Positions 61,201 to 64,000 of a stretch of 64,000 bases of DNA are shown in pieces. The stretch covers positions 13,040,536 to 13,104,535 of the forward strand of contig NC_064534.1 of assembly GCF_023856365.1 (NCBI RefSeq), in the 5' to 3' direction. Under the pieces are notes generated by a model. The model was not told the DNA's origin. It was given only the letters and a program-made list of their open reading frames with translations, and ran no database searches. Source of the DNA: Brienomyrus brachyistius. Taxonomy: Eukaryota; Chordata; Actinopteri; Osteoglossiformes; Mormyridae. The translations under genes and the position numbers were made by a program. Position 1 is the stretch's first letter. Every line of letters starts with the position of its first letter.

Positions 61201-64000
61201 AGTGCCCAGTCTTTTCTAGGCAGGATCAGTGAGAAAGTGATTTAAATGGAGTTATGAGTTATGTTAAGTTCTGAGACCCCGGCCTCTTCATCCTCCCCTC
61301 ACCCCACCGTGCCCCTGACACTATCATCTATGTGCCATCCAGTGCCCTTGCTCTCCATCATCACCTTTTCTCCACTTCCTGTTTTGTAGCTATGGCCTTG
61401 CCCCGCCCCGTCACTGCGGCCGGTGGAGGGATGTGTACTTGTGGAGAGCGCGCCACTCCCTGTCAGCTGAGTCGGTCCCTTGCTGAATAATAGATGAATC
61501 GCGGGTGATTTATTCATTGCTGGTTTGGATGGGCACCATCTGTCAGCCTGGCTTCTGCCAGCTATGCGTCTGTTGGCCCCATGGCCCCCTCGTTTTTATC
61601 GCTGAGTGTAGAGAGGGCTCTTGTCAGCCGCGGTACCTATGTGTGTCCCCCTGAGGTGCATGTGAGGGGTTTGAATTCTGCCTGCCCGTTGAGAGTGATC
61701 CATAACAATTTCCTATAAGGTGTTGTGTTTATCTCTTGTCCTTCACCCATCTCTGCTCCCTCTTCTGAGGCATCAGACTGATTGCCAATATCTTAAGAGC
61801 CATGGTCAATAAATGGATTAAGCTAAATATGAGCCTTTCACAAGCATTCTTATCAGCAAATTGTAAAGGATTCTGTGCTTTAGGTTTCCCAAGTGATTGA
61901 TGCAGTTTATTTTTTATTTTATGAATTAAAAATTGTTGTCCACCCTGAGAATAAAGTTGTTTCCATTTGTGTGAGTGACAGGAAAGTGTGATAAATCATT
62001 AATAACCTATATAATGCCTTTTGTAGTTTGTCTGAAGTTGATATTAATAGTTTTGTCACTATGGATTTTGTGTTACTTTTCATTTACTTTTCTCAAATTT
62101 CCAAACAATTTCATCAAACGTCTGCCTGTTTTAGCTTTGTAAAGCTGAAGGCCACCGGACATACTTGCATCTTGATGTAAACTTTATTAAATATTTATGT
62201 TGGAATGAGCATTTCTGCTTCACCAGATACGTTTTATTATTTTTGTGCTGGAAACCAGCTGAATTTAAAATGAGGAAACTTTAAGTTGTTAACCGCTTCC
62301 ATTGGCCTTTATGGAGTTGCTGGTCCAGCTCCAAGGTGCTCCTGGTTTTTATACAGACAAAACAATGGCAAAAGAAACGGTGTACATTTAATGCAGGCCA
62401 TGAAACATTCATCGTGTGTGTGGCTTCCGGTGAACTCATTAATTTTCAAGTGAACTGCCACAGAAAGCAGAAAAATGCATACAGGGAGTTCTCAATTGTA
62501 TCATTTTGCCACAATATCTATGAAGTAGCTAATTTTTCCCCCTTGTGTAGAGTGGCATGCTGACTGTGTAATAAGCCCCCGTCTGGTCAGTAAGCCCGAG
62601 GGCCCAGACCCATGACACCGTCATCCCACCCTGTGGCACAAGGACACCGCGCTCTGTTCTCTCATCGCGACGGCATCATTTTTGGTTATTTCACTTATAG
62701 CATGCAGTAAGTTGAAATTTTGAAAATGATTTCAGCGTAACAGGTGTAACATCTTAAACATGGGAAGCTCTGTACATTAATGGATTGTATCTTTCTTTGA
62801 GCCCTTATTCTGTCTGTGGCACTAGCAGTTGGGGTTTATTTAAAGTAGGTGGTATGTGGGCTGGTGCCACAGTTTCTCGTTTTACAAGTTTCACTTGCCA
62901 CTGATGAACATAAAAAGCTCTTGCAGGCAGTTCCATGAACTGCCTCCCGTATCATCATTTTGCAAGCATTTTTTTTTGTGTGTGTGCCCTGTGGCAGTTG
63001 ATATGTGGTTTTGAGAGTTATTGAATACATGGATTTAAAAAGCAAATGTGGTTAATGTGAGCTGTACATGTTTTTGGTGTTAATGAATAAAAATGCGGCA
63101 CGGGGGCCCCCCCCGGGGGACTGTGTGAATGCACATCGAAGCCGTGCTCTGGGTTGATTATGTGTTGTGTGAGCGAGTGTGGAAGCCCACTGAGGTGAAG
63201 GTCAGTCTGATGAGCTCAGTAAGAAAACATCCATCCATTTCACTAGGAATGTGCTCCTTTTAGAAGCATAAAGTATGTTATTGTACTGGTGGTCAGAGAA
63301 GTAGAGACCTCCAAGGACACTTAAAACGTAGGCTGATGTATAAAGAGTTCAGCCATGGTAACTAGCGTTTTCCAATCTGCAGTTACGATTTTTTTTTTGG
63401 TTTGTTTTTAGCAGCTCCTTTTACCTACATACTTTGTAGCTTCTGTAATTTGTCACCATCGCCAGACTCATACAGGCACCATTGTTAAACTGTTAAGCTC
63501 ATTCTTAAGGCTGGCAGTAAATGGTTTATAGGTGAGGATAAAAGCCCTGTGGGACAGACAGAGGAGGCAGGGGGGGTGGGGGTGCGTGATGGTGGTGTAG
63601 TTTGTCTGCCGTGAGTTTCGCCAGGGCTGCTCCTGCGCCATTAAGTCTGCAGCAGGCGAGGAGGGCAGATAAGTCCCCTCCAACCTGTGTCCATTCTGAA
63701 TGGCTGACCTGCAGGTAACCGGCACCTCAAAGTCATAGTAAGTGATCTGCTGTGTCTTGGACCCCAGTTGCAGACAGTAAATGCAGAAATATAGGCATTA
63801 GCCCAAGTGACAGTGTGTGTGGTTGGGGGGGGTGGGATAGGCTTATAATGAAAGTTGCACCCTGTTGGTGATTCAAGCCGTATTGCTCACTGTCATGATA
63901 CCGGGTGCGGCTCCTGCCAGGATGTCCGTCTCCACTCTCTCAAAGGAGGCGAAACTGCGCCCTGCTGTGGGGAACACTGTGGGGGCGGAAAAGCACAAAG
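58219..64000 (+). other. aak1: Start of aak1 intron 1, to window end
   Basis: No second kinase exon (expected to encode the GGF...VFLV segment of the glycine-rich loop) is present, so intron 1 exceeds 5.7 kb. It contains one SINE (60855-61113), a GC-richer patch at 61270-61520 and simple T- and A-runs. No other gene is seen on either strand. Long first introns are usual for this gene. Confidence 0.8.
60855..61113 (-). mobile_element. tRNA-derived SINE (family A), minus orientation
   Basis: On the minus strand it reads 'GCCTGTGATCAGAAGATTGC', then 'CAGTTCAAGCCCGGCCTC' (a B-box-like element), 'CACATGTCCGTGGGCCCC', 'CAAGGCGCTTAACCCCC' and a 3' part ending near 'GGATTATTATAATAATTAGG'. It matches the copy near 49955-50225 over most of its length. 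It lies in aak1 intron 1. Confidence 0.7.

Noticed and set aside
1..64000. CRISPR arrays, bacterial operons, rRNA, phage or viral genes
   Set aside because: None seen; tandem arrays here are minisatellites without spacer diversity, and the gene structure is vertebrate.

Overview
This is nuclear genomic DNA from a vertebrate, very probably a teleost fish. It has intron-containing genes with GT-AG splice sites, many simple repeats, tRNA-derived SINEs with (ATGG)n tails, a decayed Tc1-type transposon and foldback elements. I see no bacterial, viral, rRNA or CRISPR features. The species cannot be named from the sequence alone.

Three protein-coding genes can be read with confidence, all in the right-hand 23 kb. 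(1) anxa4 (annexin A4) lies on the minus strand. Twelve coding exons between 41,062 and 47,176 join in phase to a 322-residue, four-repeat annexin. A likely noncoding first exon and promoter lie at about 48,495-48,626. (2) An intact acyl-CoA thioesterase of the ACOT1/ACOT2/BAAT family lies on the minus strand in three exons (52,227-54,059). It encodes 440 residues from the first Met or 419 from the second. (3) The first coding exon of aak1 (AP2-associated kinase 1) lies on the plus strand (58,059-58,218). The rest of the window to 64,000 is its first intron. anxa4 and aak1 are transcribed away from each other, as I recall for the mammalian pair, with the thioesterase gene sitting between them.

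The left 41 kb (1-41,061) has no gene I can support. It holds CpG-rich patches, SINE pieces, a foldback element (about 7.1-7.5 kb), two minisatellites (56-bp unit at 19.7 kb; 24-bp unit with 96-bp higher-order structure at 22 kb), a Tc1 remnant (26.2-26.6 kb) and many microsatellites. One 142-bp stretch at 2,835-2,976 (minus) has exon-like splice borders but no recognised product.

The three genes do not form a pathway. Annexin A4 binds acidic phospholipid membranes in a calcium-dependent way. AAK1 phosphorylates the AP2 adaptor in clathrin endocytosis. The thioesterase hydrolyses fatty acyl-CoA. The window contains no clearly new biological system. The most notable points are the thioesterase gene between anxa4 and aak1, its two possible starts and altered nucleophile motif, the higher-order minisatellite, and a duplicated ultra-short retroposon tail with apparent target-site duplications at 54.7-54.9 kb.
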